Source: Phytohabitans houttuyneae
Lineage (GTDB): Bacteria; Actinomycetota; Actinomycetes; Mycobacteriales; Micromonosporaceae
NCBI RefSeq assembly: GCF_011764425.1
Contig: NZ_BLPF01000003.1
Coordinates: 1,178,001-1,242,000, forward strand
Reading direction: 5' to 3'
DNA: 64,000 nt
Below, piece by piece: positions 50,081 through 58,763 of this stretch. Position 1 is the stretch's first letter; each line of letters starts with the position of its first letter. A program made the position numbers and the translations under genes. The notes below the pieces were generated by a model. That model searched no databases, was not told the origin of the DNA, and saw only the letters and a program-made list of their open reading frames with translations.

Positions 50081-50860
50081 ATGATCATATTGATGCACAG
50101 CTCCAAGACGATGCGCCCGCCCACGTCGGGCCCCGCACCCACCGGAAGGCCGGCCCTGCTCGACCGGGCCGAGGAGCTCGTCGCCTACCTGCGGACCCTC
50201 TCGCCGGCCGAGCTGGCCCGCGTCATGAAGGTCTCCGCCGACCTCGCGACGAAGGTCCGCGACCTGCACGCCGAGTGGAGCACCAAGCCCGACCGCCAGT
50301 CGCCCGCCGCCGCCACCTTCGTCGGCGACATCTACAGCGGGCTGCAGGTCGACACGTTCGCCGCCGCCGACCGCACGTACGCGGACCGGCACCTGCGCAT
50401 CCTCTCCGGCCTCTACGGCATCCTGCGCCCGTTCGACGGCATCAGCCCGTACCGCCTCGAGATGGGATACCGCCTCCCGCGCGGGCCGTACGCGAACCTC
50501 TACACGTTCTGGGGCAAGGCCATCGCCGAGCAGCTGCCGGCCAAGGGGCGGATCGTCAACCTCGCCGCCAACGAGTACAGCAAGACCGTCGTGCCGCACG
50601 TCGACCCCGCGCGGGTCGTCACGCCCCGCTTCCTCACCGTCGACGCGGCCTCCGGCCAGGCCAAGTTCGTGGTCGTCCACGCGAAGATCGCGCGGGGCGC
50701 GTTCGCGCGGTGGCTGGTGACCGGGCGGGTCAAGGAGGGCGCGACCCGGGAGTTCGCCGAGATCGGCTACCGGTACGACGAGGCGCTGAGCACGGAGGCG
50801 GAGCCCGCATACGTATGCGAGGAGTTCGGCGGCAAGGGACTGTCGGTGCGGCTGACCTGA
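50081..50860 (+). CDS. yaaA: peroxide stress protein YaaA
   Basis: A 259-residue member of the YaaA/DUF328 family. Landmarks are the N-terminal ILMHSSKTMRP (the S/P-x-K-T-M motif), the central GLYGILRPFDGISPYRLEMGYRL, LYTFWGKAIAEQL, and IVNLAANEYSKTV, all highly conserved. In E. coli YaaA limits DNA damage during peroxide stress by lowering free iron; recent work on the family points to DNA binding. GGAGGT lies 12 bases upstream and CATAAT (50046-50051) may be the -10 box. It is followed after 44 bases by the permease gene. Confidence 0.95.
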   Translation: MIILMHSSKTMRPPTSGPAPTGRPALLDRAEELVAYLRTLSPAELARVMKVSADLATKVRDLHAEWSTKPDRQSPAAATFVGDIYSGLQVDTFAAADRTYADRHLRILSGLYGILRPFDGISPYRLEMGYRLPRGPYANLYTFWGKAIAEQLPAKGRIVNLAANEYSKTVVPHVDPARVVTPRFLTVDAASGQAKFVVVHAKIARGAFARWLVTGRVKEGATREFAEIGYRYDEALSTEAEPAYVCEEFGGKGLSVRLT

Positions 50861-50904
50861 TCCTCCCGGCTTCACGCGCCGCCGCGTTGGGTATTTGCCG
50901 CGAT

Positions 50905-52251
50905 GTGACCACGACGGAGTCCGGGACCGGCCACGACGAGCGCCTGCGCCGCGTGATCAGCCGGCCGATGCTGGCGTTCTTCATCCTCGGCGACGTCCTC
51001 GGCGCCGGCGTCTACTCGCTGACCGGCGACGTCGGCGGCGAGGTGGGCGGGGCGATCTGGCTGGCGTTCCTGGTGGCGTTCGCGCTCGCGTTCCTCACCG
51101 CGTTCGCGTACCTCGAACTTGTCACCAAGTACCCGCAGGCCGCCGGCGGCGCCCTCTACACCGACCGGGCGTTCGGCCTGCCGTTCCTGACGTTCCTCGT
51201 CACGTTCGCCATCATGGCCTCCGGCGTCACCTCGGCCACGTTCGCGGCCAGCCGGGTCGGCGGCGACTACTTCACCGGCCTCACCGGGGTCGAGTCCCCG
51301 CCCACCGTCCTCATCGGAGTCGTGGCGATCCTGCTCGTCGCGGCCATCAACCTGTGGGGCGTGGCCGAGTCGGTCCGGGTCAACATCGCCATCACGCTCG
51401 TCGAGCTCGCCGGCCTGCTGTTCGTGATCGGCATCGGCGCGGTCGTGCTGGCCGGCGGGGACGGCGACCCCGCGCAGGCGTTCGAGTTCGCCGGCTCGGG
51501 CTTCGGCGTCGTGACCGGCGTGCTCGCCGGGGCGGCCACCGCCTTCTACGCGTTCCTCGGCTTCGAGGACTCGGTCAACCTGGCCGAGGAGACGAAGGAA
51601 CCGAGCCGCTCCTTCCCGCCCGCCATGATCACGGGGCTGCTGCTGGCCGCCGTCGTGTACCTGCTGGTCGCCTTCACCGCCGCGATGACCGTCCCGCTCG
51701 ACGTGCTCACCGAGTCCAGCGGCCCGCTGCTGGAGGTCGTCCGCCGCGGCGCGCCCGACCTGCCCGCCGACGAGATCTTCTCCGCCGTCTCGATCTTCGC
51801 GGTCTCCAACACGATGCTCATCAACATGCTGATGGCCTCCCGCCTGCTCTACGGCATGGCCGGCCGCGGCGTACTCCCCGGCGTGTTCGGCCGCCTGACC
51901 GCGCGGCGCACGCCGTGGGTCGCCATCGCGTTCACGACCGGGCTGTCAGTCCTGCTGCTGGCCACCGTCGACGACCTCGGCGACCTGTCGGACACCACGG
52001 TGCTGCTGCTGACCGCGGTCTTCCTTCTGGTCAACATCGCCGCGTTGGTCCTGCGCCGCGATCCGGTCGCGCACGACCATTTCCGGGCCCCGACGGTGGT
52101 ACTGGTGCTCGGCGCGCTGGTCTCCGCGGTGTTCCTGCTGCCGATCACCCGCGAGGCGTCGATCTACGTGCTCGCGCTGTGGCTGCTGCTCGCGGGCGTC
52201 GTCCTGTGGGCGGTGAACCGGCTGCTGATGCGCACCGCCGCGAACCGGTAG
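50905..52251 (+). CDS. APC superfamily amino acid permease
   Basis: A 448-residue transporter with about 12 membrane helices. The start of helix 1 carries the APC motif PMLAFFILGDVLGAGVYSLTGDVGGEVGGAIWLAF, and helix 6 begins AFYAFLGFEDSVNLAEETKEPSRSFPPAM, the classical APC substrate-gate region (GFE/D..NLAEE). The GTG at 50905 is the only start upstream of helix 1 with suitable length. The substrate is probably an amino acid or polyamine; closest features are of the cationic amino acid type, but this is inference. Confidence 0.92.
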   Translation: MTTTESGTGHDERLRRVISRPMLAFFILGDVLGAGVYSLTGDVGGEVGGAIWLAFLVAFALAFLTAFAYLELVTKYPQAAGGALYTDRAFGLPFLTFLVTFAIMASGVTSATFAASRVGGDYFTGLTGVESPPTVLIGVVAILLVAAINLWGVAESVRVNIAITLVELAGLLFVIGIGAVVLAGGDGDPAQAFEFAGSGFGVVTGVLAGAATAFYAFLGFEDSVNLAEETKEPSRSFPPAMITGLLLAAVVYLLVAFTAAMTVPLDVLTESSGPLLEVVRRGAPDLPADEIFSAVSIFAVSNTMLINMLMASRLLYGMAGRGVLPGVFGRLTARRTPWVAIAFTTGLSVLLLATVDDLGDLSDTTVLLLTAVFLLVNIAALVLRRDPVAHDHFRAPTVVLVLGALVSAVFLLPITREASIYVLALWLLLAGVVLWAVNRLLMRTAANR

Positions 52252-52296
52252 CGGCCCCCGCCGGCCGGCCGCGCCGGCCCGCGGGGACCCGTGGCC

Positions 52297-53058
52297 CTAT
52301 GACACGACGCAGCTCACGCCGTCCGGACCCTCACCGACCTTCTCCGGCTCGTCACCGCTGTCGTTGCCCTCGAACAGGTCGCAGAGCCCGATGTCGCCGC
52401 CGTTGACGGTGATGCCGGACAGCCGCGCGGTGTCGCCGAAGTTGACGTTGATGCCGACCAGCACGCCGCCCGGCGCGGTCGCGGTGACGTTGCTGAGCAC
52501 CACGTCGCGGCGGGCCTGGGTGGAGCAGTTGCCGCAGGACCGGTACAGCTTGCCGAAGTCCTCGACCTCGAAGTCGCGGATCGTGACGGAGCCGCCCGCG
52601 CCCCGGTTGTCCTGGAACACCTTGTCCTCGGCGCCGCTCGCCCCGCCGCCGTCCACCACGACGGTCGCCCCGCTGCCCCGGAACGTGGCGGCGTCCTCGC
52701 CCACGTCCTCCCAGAAGACGTTGCGCAGCGTGCAGGTGCCCTGGCAGTGCACCCCGTCCGCGGCGGGCGCGCCGATGATGACGTTGGCGAGGGTGGCGCC
52801 GTCGGCGAGGCGGAACAGCGGGTCCTGCCCCTCGTCCTGACCGCCGCCACCGAGGTCGCCGCCGCCGACGAACCGGCGGTTGGTGCCGTCGAACGTGCCG
52901 CTGACCGCCATGGTCGCGGTGAGCGTCACCTGGCCGGTAGCCGGCGGCGCGTCGGCCGCGGCGAGGTGCGCGCCGCCGACGCCGGCGACGACGAGCACGG
53001 CCGCGGCCGCCCCGACGATGATGCCGCCACGCCATTTGCTGATTGCTCGAACAGACAT
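52297..53058 (-). CDS. secreted PL3 pectate lyase
   Basis: A 253-residue secreted lyase of family PL3, typical size for the family. A signal peptide (about 1-34, GGAHLAAADA) is followed directly by the compact beta-helix. Family signatures are TMAVSGTFDGTNRRFVGGGDLG, ANVIIGAPAADGVHCQGTCTLRNVFWEDVGEDAATFRG, and GGSVTIRDFEVEDFGKLYRSCGNC with conserved cysteines and the catalytic Lys/Arg region. It cleaves polygalacturonate or lightly methylated pectin with calcium. The start MSVRAISKWRG was chosen from the signal peptide. A 13-base operator identical to one before the PL1 gene lies 138 bases upstream, so both should answer to the same regulator. Confidence 0.93.
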   Translation of the reverse strand: MSVRAISKWRGGIIVGAAAAVLVVAGVGGAHLAAADAPPATGQVTLTATMAVSGTFDGTNRRFVGGGDLGGGGQDEGQDPLFRLADGATLANVIIGAPAADGVHCQGTCTLRNVFWEDVGEDAATFRGSGATVVVDGGGASGAEDKVFQDNRGAGGSVTIRDFEVEDFGKLYRSCGNCSTQARRDVVLSNVTATAPGGVLVGINVNFGDTARLSGITVNGGDIGLCDLFEGNDSGDEPEKVGEGPDGVSCVVS

Positions 53059-53195
53059 GTGTCGTGACCTTCCAACGGGAACTCTTGCCGGTCTGGAACG
53101 CGCAAGAGTGCCCAGGTCAACGAGCGGAGAGCCGGGGACGGAGGATGACCGTCCACGCGGGTCGACCGGGGCGATTCGTCCATACACCTCCGGAA

Positions 53196-53208
53196 GAAAG
53201 CGGTTTCC
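53196..53208 (-). promoter_or_regulatory. operator shared with the PL1 pectate lyase gene
   Basis: On the minus strand the sequence is GGAAACCGCTTTC, identical over 13 bases to 13241-13253 in the PL1 promoter and close to the LacI-family palindrome GGAAAGCGCTTTCC. It lies 138 bases upstream of the PL3 start codon. Confidence 0.6.
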
Positions 53209-53246
53209 TTTCTCCGGGCGAGGCTAGGGCAAGACGCCGACGCCCG

Positions 53247-53623
53247 TCAATGCCGACCTTCGGGGGAGCGGCGCGGGGTCGCGACCGGGCCGGCCCGCCC
53301 GGGTGGCACCGGATCACGGGCCGGCCCGGACCGGGGGTCGCGGGGTGCCGCCGGCGTTGGACCAGCACGATGCCGCCAGCCGGGGCCGAGGGGCGCGCGC
53401 CGGGACCGGGGCCCGTGTCGCGCTGGTCGGGTGGGCGGCGTCGGATCGCGCGGAGCCGCCGGGTCCGGGTCTGGGCTGAGCCGGGTGCCCGGGCTTGGTG
53501 TCGCCGGTGTCGCCGGTCGGGTTGGCGGCGATGGGTGGCGCGGAGCCGCCGGGTCCGGGGTCTGAGCGGGCGCGCCGCCGGGAGCCGGTGCCGCCGGCCG
53601 CGCTGCGGGTTGCCGGCGGGCGG
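53247..53623. repeat. non-coding GC-rich degenerate repeats
   Basis: No frame shows normal codon use. A 19-base element GCGGAGCCGCCGGGTCCGG occurs at 53450-53468 and 53540-53558, exactly 90 bases apart, each preceded by a GGTCGGGT(G/T)GGCGGCG block. The tract resembles a decayed 90-bp minisatellite just downstream of the glycosyltransferase gene, which itself carries a minisatellite. Confidence 0.6.
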
Positions 53624-55042
53624 TCACGGCTTCGGCGGGTGCGGTCGCAGCCGGCTGGCCGGGGGAGCGGCGAGCACCTCGGCCCACAGCGACTCGTAGC
53701 GCCGTGCCATCCGTTCCGCCGTGAAGGCGGCCAGCGCCCGCTCCCGCGCCTGCCGGCCGAGCCGCCGCCTGCGTGCGGGGTCGGCCGCCAGCCGGCCGAT
53801 GGCGTCGGCGAGCGCGGCGGTGTCGCCGGTCGGCACCAGGTGTCCGCAGCGGCCGCCGTCCAGCACTTCGGGCACGCCGCCGGTGGCGGTGGCGACGCAC
53901 GGCAGGCCGGCGCCCATCGCCTCGATGAGGGCCAGGCCGAGGGTCTCGTAGCGGGACGGCTGCACGTAGATGTCCACGTCGCGCAGGTGCTCGTCGACGC
54001 GGTCGGTCCAGCCGGTCAGCTCGACCCGGTCGGCGACGCCGAGCCGTGCTGCCTGGGCGCGCAGGGCCGGCTCCTGCGCCCCCGCGCCGATCAGCCTTGC
54101 CCGCACGCCGGGCAGGCGGGGCAGCGCGCCGATGAGCACATCCTGGCCTTTGACCGGGTCGAGCCGCCCGACACAGGCCACGACCGACGCGGCGTCCGCG
54201 TCGGGCCACCCACCGGAGGCAGGGTCCGCGTCGGGCTGCCCGACACGGCCCCAGACCGGGGCGGCGTCCGCGTCGGGCCACCCACCAGAGCCGGCGTCGG
54301 GCTGCCCGACACCGCCCACGAAGGAGCGGGCGTCCGCGTCGGGCCAGCCGTCCGAGCCGGCGTCGGGCTGCCCGCCACGGCCCAAGACGGGGCCGGCGTC
54401 CGCGTCAGGCCACCCGCCAGAGCCAGGGTCCGCGTCGGGATGCACAGCACGGTCCACGATGGAGCGAGCGTCGGCGTTGGGCTGGCCGGCACGGCCTGCG
54501 GCGGGTGACAAGCGTGGGCGGGCAGCGTTGCCGCCCAGCGGGACTCCATTGTGGATGACGTGGAGCGAGCCGCGGCCCAGGGCGTAGAAGTCCTCCACAC
54601 GGCGGGCGCCGTCGGCGCTGACGGCCACGTTGGCGTCCAGGCGGAGGGCCAGGGCGCGGGTCCGGAGCAGCAGCGGCAGGTCGACCGTGCGGGCGGCCAT
54701 GTGGTGTACCGCCACCACGCGCGGCCGCCGCAGGGCGAGTGCCGTGGCCAGCAGGGTCGGGGACGCCCACGGTACCTCCAGGTTGGCCTGCACCACGTCG
54801 GGGCGGACGTGGCGCAGCAGCCGTGCGTGGGCGCGGGCGCCTCCGCCGCCGGTCACGTGGTGGGCCAGGCCCGGTCGGTGCGCGGCCAGCCACCGCACCA
54901 CCGTCTCGTCGGTGCCGGCGACGTGTACCTCATAGGTGTCGCCGAGCCCACCGACCAGGTTGCCCAGCGCGACCTCCGCGCCGCCCACCGCGTCGACGCC
55001 GGTGTAGAGCAGGACCCGGGGTCGCCGCCCGCCCGCGCTCAC
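53624..55042 (-). CDS. GT4 family glycosyltransferase with an internal repeat insertion
   Basis: A 472-residue GT-B glycosyltransferase. The N-terminal Rossmann domain starts with PRVLLYTGVDAVGGAEVALGNLV and runs to LGRGSLHVIHNGVPLG. The C-terminal donor-binding domain starts with VVACVGRLDPVKGQDVLIGALPRL and contains the GT4 signature YVQPSRYETLGLALIEAMGAGLPCVATATGGVPEVL (E-x7-E). About 105 residues between them (about 180-285) are tandem copies of a 22-residue unit, absent from ordinary GT4 enzymes of about 360 residues. The GTG at 55042 overlaps the stop of the upstream gene. The sugar donor and acceptor are unknown; a cell-surface glycan role is likely. Confidence 0.9.
   Translation of the reverse strand: MSAGGRRPRVLLYTGVDAVGGAEVALGNLVGGLGDTYEVHVAGTDETVVRWLAAHRPGLAHHVTGGGGARAHARLLRHVRPDVVQANLEVPWASPTLLATALALRRPRVVAVHHMAARTVDLPLLLRTRALALRLDANVAVSADGARRVEDFYALGRGSLHVIHNGVPLGGNAARPRLSPAAGRAGQPNADARSIVDRAVHPDADPGSGGWPDADAGPVLGRGGQPDAGSDGWPDADARSFVGGVGQPDAGSGGWPDADAAPVWGRVGQPDADPASGGWPDADAASVVACVGRLDPVKGQDVLIGALPRLPGVRARLIGAGAQEPALRAQAARLGVADRVELTGWTDRVDEHLRDVDIYVQPSRYETLGLALIEAMGAGLPCVATATGGVPEVLDGGRCGHLVPTGDTAALADAIGRLAADPARRRRLGRQARERALAAFTAERMARRYESLWAEVLAAPPASRLRPHPPKP
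54187..54505 (-). repeat. in-frame coding minisatellite in the glycosyltransferase
   Basis: Four and a half imperfect units of 66-72 bases encode GQPDAGSGGWPDADAAPVWG and variants (for example HPDADPGSGGWPDADAGPVL). All units keep the reading frame and insert in the hinge between the two Rossmann domains. The unit is rich in Asp, Pro, Gly and Trp. Confidence 0.85.
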
Positions 55043-55437
55043 GCGTCCTCGCGGCACGGGCTTTCCAGCCGGAAGAAGTTGCTCTGCCGGCCGTCGCTGC
55101 GTTCCTCCTGGTAGATGAAGTTGAGGTGGCGCTCGTCGAACGTCCTGAACCAATCGTCCCAGCTGATCTGGTACAGCCGCTCGCCGCTGTCGCCCAGCGG
55201 GAAGTCGAAGGTCAGCACGCCGGCCCGCTCGTCGTGTTCGGTGCCGGAGATCGTCGCGGGCGCGGCGTCGCGGCGTTCGGCCCACTGGCGGATCACCTCG
55301 TGCCCGGTGGTGACCAGGCTCCGGCCGGGACGTTCGGGCCGCTGGTCGGTCGACGTGATCTCCTGCGCGTACCGCAGCGACCGCGAGGTGTCCGGACCCG
55401 TGCGGATCCCGCCGTCGCGTTCCGTCTGCTGAGCCAT
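55039..55437 (-). CDS. hypothetical protein
   Basis: A 132-residue soluble, acidic protein. The N-terminal third is polar and low in complexity; the rest has alternating patterns (TISGTEHDERAGVLTFDFPL, then RLYQISWDDWFRTFDERHLNFIYQEE) suggesting a small beta-sheet domain. No family was recognised. It is translationally coupled to the glycosyltransferase (its stop TGA overlaps the GTG start), which suggests joint function or regulation. Confidence 0.8.
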   Translation of the reverse strand: MAQQTERDGGIRTGPDTSRSLRYAQEITSTDQRPERPGRSLVTTGHEVIRQWAERRDAAPATISGTEHDERAGVLTFDFPLGDSGERLYQISWDDWFRTFDERHLNFIYQEERSDGRQSNFFRLESPCREDA

Positions 55438-55523
55438 CCGTCAGTCCTCCTCATCGTCGATGAGGGGATGGCTACCCACCGCCGCGCATCCGATACGTCC
55501 AGAAAGCATGCATATCGGGGGCC

Positions 55524-55700
55524 GTGACGGGTACCCCGCGCGCCGTGAGTACAGCGCATGAGCCGGACCCGTACGGCTACGCCGGTGAGGGCACCGTCCC
55601 CGACCGGCGCCTGGAGGACCTGGAGGACACGGCCGAGAACATCTCCGTGCCCGTCGACGACCTCACCGAGGACGCCGACGGGCCGGAGGAGGAGTTGTAA
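55524..55700 (+). CDS. small acidic hypothetical protein
   Basis: A 58-residue frame starting at GTG, or 51 residues from a second GTG at 55545. It reads HEPDPYGYAGEGTVPDRRLE, then DLEDTAENISVPVDDLTEDA, with a net charge strongly negative. Almost every codon ends in G or C, which is good evidence that it is translated. A GGGGG stretch precedes the first GTG. It starts close to the divergent gene at 55437 and ends five bases from the convergent PhoX gene. No family was recognised with certainty. Confidence 0.6.
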   Translation: MTGTPRAVSTAHEPDPYGYAGEGTVPDRRLEDLEDTAENISVPVDDLTEDADGPEEEL

Positions 55701-55705
55701 CGGCG

Positions 55706-57166
55706 CTACACGCCGATGCGGCGCCACGGCCCCCAGATCGCGAACGTCATACCGCGACTTGCCTGGATGTTCACGAACAGGGTGTGGCCGTCCGGGCTGA
55801 ACGTGGAACCGGCGAACTCGTCGCCCGACCGGTCGGTCCCGGTGCTGCTCGTGAGCCGGTTGAGGGCGATGTCGAAGAGCTGGCCGCGGCGGGTGAGGCC
55901 GCGAATGTAGTTGTCGTTGGTGTTGTCCTCGCAGACCACGAGCGTGCCCCGCGGGCTGGTGGTCACGTTGTCCGGGAAGTCGAGCACGTCCGGGCCGGGT
56001 GACTCGTACACGAGCCGGAGCGTCGACGTGCGGATGTGGTACGCCCAGATCTGCCCGCTGCCGTTGCCGTACCCGTCGGCGATCGGCCCCAGCGACGTCT
56101 CCGCCGGGCCGCCGCCCTGCGTGGAGGTGAAGTAGACGACGCCGTCGTCGTAGGCCGAGCCCTCCAGCCGGGAGAAGTACGCCGCGCCCTGCGCCCACCC
56201 CTGCCGCGCCACGTGGGTCAGCGCCGCGTCGTTTGTGGTCGGCGCCTGCTGGCCGGGCGTGTACGGGAAGGTGGGCGCCGGGTCGTCGATGTCCACCCAC
56301 TCGACACGGTGGAAGCGCTGCCCGGACGAGGCCGCCAGGTCCAGGTTGGACCGCCCGCGGACCTTGAGCATCTGCAGCCGGCCGTGGTTGTCCAGCCGCC
56401 CGGCCGAACGCGGATGCCGCCGCGGCCGGTACCGGTAGAAGCCCGACGGCCAGCCGAAGTTGTCCTCGGTGAGGTAGAGGTGCCCGAACTCCGGGTCGTA
56501 GGCCACCGACTCGTGCGCGAAACGCCCCGCCGCGGTGAGCGGCTCGCCGCTGGCCCGGCCGCCGGCCGGCACCTCGAAGACGTAGCCGTGCGGCCGGGTG
56601 AGCGGCACGTTTGACGCGCCGGTGAAGTCCGGGCCCACGTCCGGCCCGTTCACCGTCTCCTCGCAGGTGACCCAACTGCCCCACGGCATGCGCCCGCCCG
56701 AGCAGTTCATCATCGTGCCGTTGCAGCTGGTGTATGAGCGCACCACCTCGCCGTACCGCGTCACCTCGACCGTGGTGGTCCCACCCTGCGCCATCGGGTC
56801 GTAGGCCCGGCCCGCGTCGCCGAAGGCCGGGCCGGGGTTGTTGACCTCGTGGTTGCGGACCAGGATGTACCGCCCGTCCCGGCCGCGGAAGGAGCCCATG
56901 CCGTCGTGCCGGCCGGGAAGGGCGGTGCCGTCGTCGAGCGTGACGGGAAACTCGGTGTCGTGGAACGAGCGGTAGTGGAAGCCGTCGGGCAGCCACAGCC
57001 GCACCTTGCCGTCGCGCAGGTCCGGGACCGGCCCGAGCCTTGGTGACGGTGTGGTGGAGGCCGCGGCGGAAGAACGGTTGACGAACCCGAGGAACGGTCC
57101 GCCGATCAGTGCACCACCCGCGGCCACGCCGCCGCGGAGGAGGGTACGCCGGTCAAGTTCAGCCAT
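55706..57166 (-). CDS. Tat-exported PhoX-like protein (DUF839)
   Basis: A 486-residue exported protein with a Tat signal (ELDRRTLLRGGVAAGGALIGG). The body belongs to the PhoX/DUF839 family, calcium- and iron-dependent alkaline phosphatases with a beta-propeller: LVRNHEVNNPGPAFGDAG, NCSGGRMPWGSWVTCEETVNG (conserved CSGG and CEE), HGYVFEVPAGG, VYFTSTQGGG, and LVVCEDNTNDNYIRGLT near the end. Enzymatic activity in this subgroup is not established; some act as phosphatases. It is the last gene behind araA on the minus strand, 54 bases away. Confidence 0.9.
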   Translation of the reverse strand: MAELDRRTLLRGGVAAGGALIGGPFLGFVNRSSAAASTTPSPRLGPVPDLRDGKVRLWLPDGFHYRSFHDTEFPVTLDDGTALPGRHDGMGSFRGRDGRYILVRNHEVNNPGPAFGDAGRAYDPMAQGGTTTVEVTRYGEVVRSYTSCNGTMMNCSGGRMPWGSWVTCEETVNGPDVGPDFTGASNVPLTRPHGYVFEVPAGGRASGEPLTAAGRFAHESVAYDPEFGHLYLTEDNFGWPSGFYRYRPRRHPRSAGRLDNHGRLQMLKVRGRSNLDLAASSGQRFHRVEWVDIDDPAPTFPYTPGQQAPTTNDAALTHVARQGWAQGAAYFSRLEGSAYDDGVVYFTSTQGGGPAETSLGPIADGYGNGSGQIWAYHIRTSTLRLVYESPGPDVLDFPDNVTTSPRGTLVVCEDNTNDNYIRGLTRRGQLFDIALNRLTSSTGTDRSGDEFAGSTFSPDGHTLFVNIQASRGMTFAIWGPWRRIGV

Positions 57167-57220
57167 CCCATGATCCTGGACACGGGGTCACCCCTGCGCA
57201 ACCTGCCGTTCAGGTCGAGT

Positions 57221-58732
57221 TCACAATCCCTGGGCCAGCCGGTGGTACGCCGCGTTCCACCGCAGCTCCTTCGCGAGGCCGCGGCGGGTGGTGTCGGCGT
57301 CGATGTGCACCAGCTCGATGCCGAGGTGGTCGGCAATGATCTGGACCTCGTCGCCCTGTACCGCCGTGGACAGCACCGTGTGGTGCGGACCGCCGGCCGA
57401 CAGCCACCCCTCGGTGGACGTGCCGAAGTCCGGGCGCGGCTCCCAGACCGCACGGGCGACCGGCAGGTTGGGCAGCGGCGCGTCCGGGCTGACCAGGTCG
57501 ATGTCGTTGGCCACCCACCGGAAGCGGTCGCCGAGGTCGGCCCACCCGACCACCACGCCGGGCCCGGTCGCCGCGGTGAACACCAGCCGCGCCGGGTCCT
57601 CCCGCCCGCCGATCGACAGCGGGTGCACCTCGACGCGCGGCCGCTCGCCGGCGATCGTGGGGCAGACCTCGAGCATGTGCGCGCCGAGGACCTTCGGGGT
57701 GCCGGGCGCGAGGTGGTACGTGTAGTCCTCCATGAAGGACGTCCCGCCCGGACGGCCGGCGCCGACCACCTTGAGGATCCGCAGCAGCGCCGAGGTCTTC
57801 CAGTCGCCTTCGCCGCCGAAGCCGTACCCGGCGGCCATCAGCCGCTGCACCGCGAGTCCGGGCAGCTGGCGCAGCCCGCCGAGGTCCTCGAAGTTGGTGG
57901 TGAACGCCTTGAACGAGCCCTCCTCCAGGAACGCCCGCAGCGCCGCCTCGACCCGCGCCTGGTAGCGCACGCTCTCGTGCCGGTCACCGCCCGGCCGCAG
58001 GTCCGGGGCCATGTCGTACGTGTCGAGGTACTCCTCGATCAGCGTGTCGACCTCGCCGGCCTTGACCCCCTCGACCACCTGGACGAGGTCGTTGACGCCC
58101 CAGGTGTTGATCGAGACACCGACCCGCAGCTCGGCCTCGACCTTGTCGCCCTCGGTCACCGCGACGTCCCGCATGTTGTCGCCGAACCGGGCCAGGCGCA
58201 GCGACCGCGCCTCGGCCACGCCGGCGCAGGCACGCGCCCAGGACCCGATCCGGGCCGCGACCGAAGGGTCGCTCACGTGGCCGGCGACGGTGGTACGCGG
58301 CACGCGCAGGCGGGTCAGCGCGAAGCCGAACTCGCGGTCGCCGTGCGCGGCCTGGTTGAGGTTCATGAAGTCCATGTCGATCGTCGCCCACGGCAGGGCG
58401 GCGTCGGCCTGTGTGTGCAGGTGCAGCAGCGGGCGGCGGAGGGTGTCCAGCCCGGAGATCCACATCTTGGCGGGGGAGAAGGTGTGCATCCACGCGATCA
58501 CGCCGATACATGCCGGGTCTTCGTTGGCCCGACCCATCACCTGGCGGATGGCATCCGCGCTGGTCAGCACCGGCTGCCAGACGACCCTGGCCGGTATGCA
58601 GCCGCCCTCGTCCAGGGCGGCCGCAACCCGCTGGGACTGCTCGGCGACCTGGTGCAGGGTCTCCTCGCCGTAGAGCCCCTGGCTGCCGGTGAGAAACCAG
58701 ACTTCCTTGCCGGTGTACGGATCTCCGGTCAC
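57221..58732 (-). CDS. araA: L-arabinose isomerase
   Basis: A 503-residue enzyme converting L-arabinose to L-ribulose. The sequence follows the family throughout: [23 protein letters not shown] at the start, [15 protein letters not shown], and metal/catalytic residues in [18 protein letters not shown] (Glu), [10 protein letters not shown] (Glu), [11 protein letters not shown] (His) and [10 protein letters not shown] (His). Length is normal. It starts at GTG in the same direction as the monosaccharide ABC genes, 31 bases after mmsB, so it is probably in that operon. The genes for ribulokinase and ribulose-phosphate epimerase are not in the window. Confidence 0.97.
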   Translation of the reverse strand: MTGDPYTGKEVWFLTGSQGLYGEETLHQVAEQSQRVAAALDEGGCIPARVVWQPVLTSADAIRQVMGRANEDPACIGVIAWMHTFSPAKMWISGLDTLRRPLLHLHTQADAALPWATIDMDFMNLNQAAHGDREFGFALTRLRVPRTTVAGHVSDPSVAARIGSWARACAGVAEARSLRLARFGDNMRDVAVTEGDKVEAELRVGVSINTWGVNDLVQVVEGVKAGEVDTLIEEYLDTYDMAPDLRPGGDRHESVRYQARVEAALRAFLEEGSFKAFTTNFEDLGGLRQLPGLAVQRLMAAGYGFGGEGDWKTSALLRILKVVGAGRPGGTSFMEDYTYHLAPGTPKVLGAHMLEVCPTIAGERPRVEVHPLSIGGREDPARLVFTAATGPGVVVGWADLGDRFRWVANDIDLVSPDAPLPNLPVARAVWEPRPDFGTSTEGWLSAGGPHHTVLSTAVQGDEVQIIADHLGIELVHIDADTTRRGLAKELRWNAAYHRLAQGL

Positions 58733-58763
58733 AGCGGTCCCTTCGAAGGTGTGGCGCCGTGCG

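Noticed and set aside
52252-52296. Terminator between the APC permease and PL3 genes
   Set aside because: The GC-rich spacer can fold, but the pairing is irregular and no single convincing stem was found.
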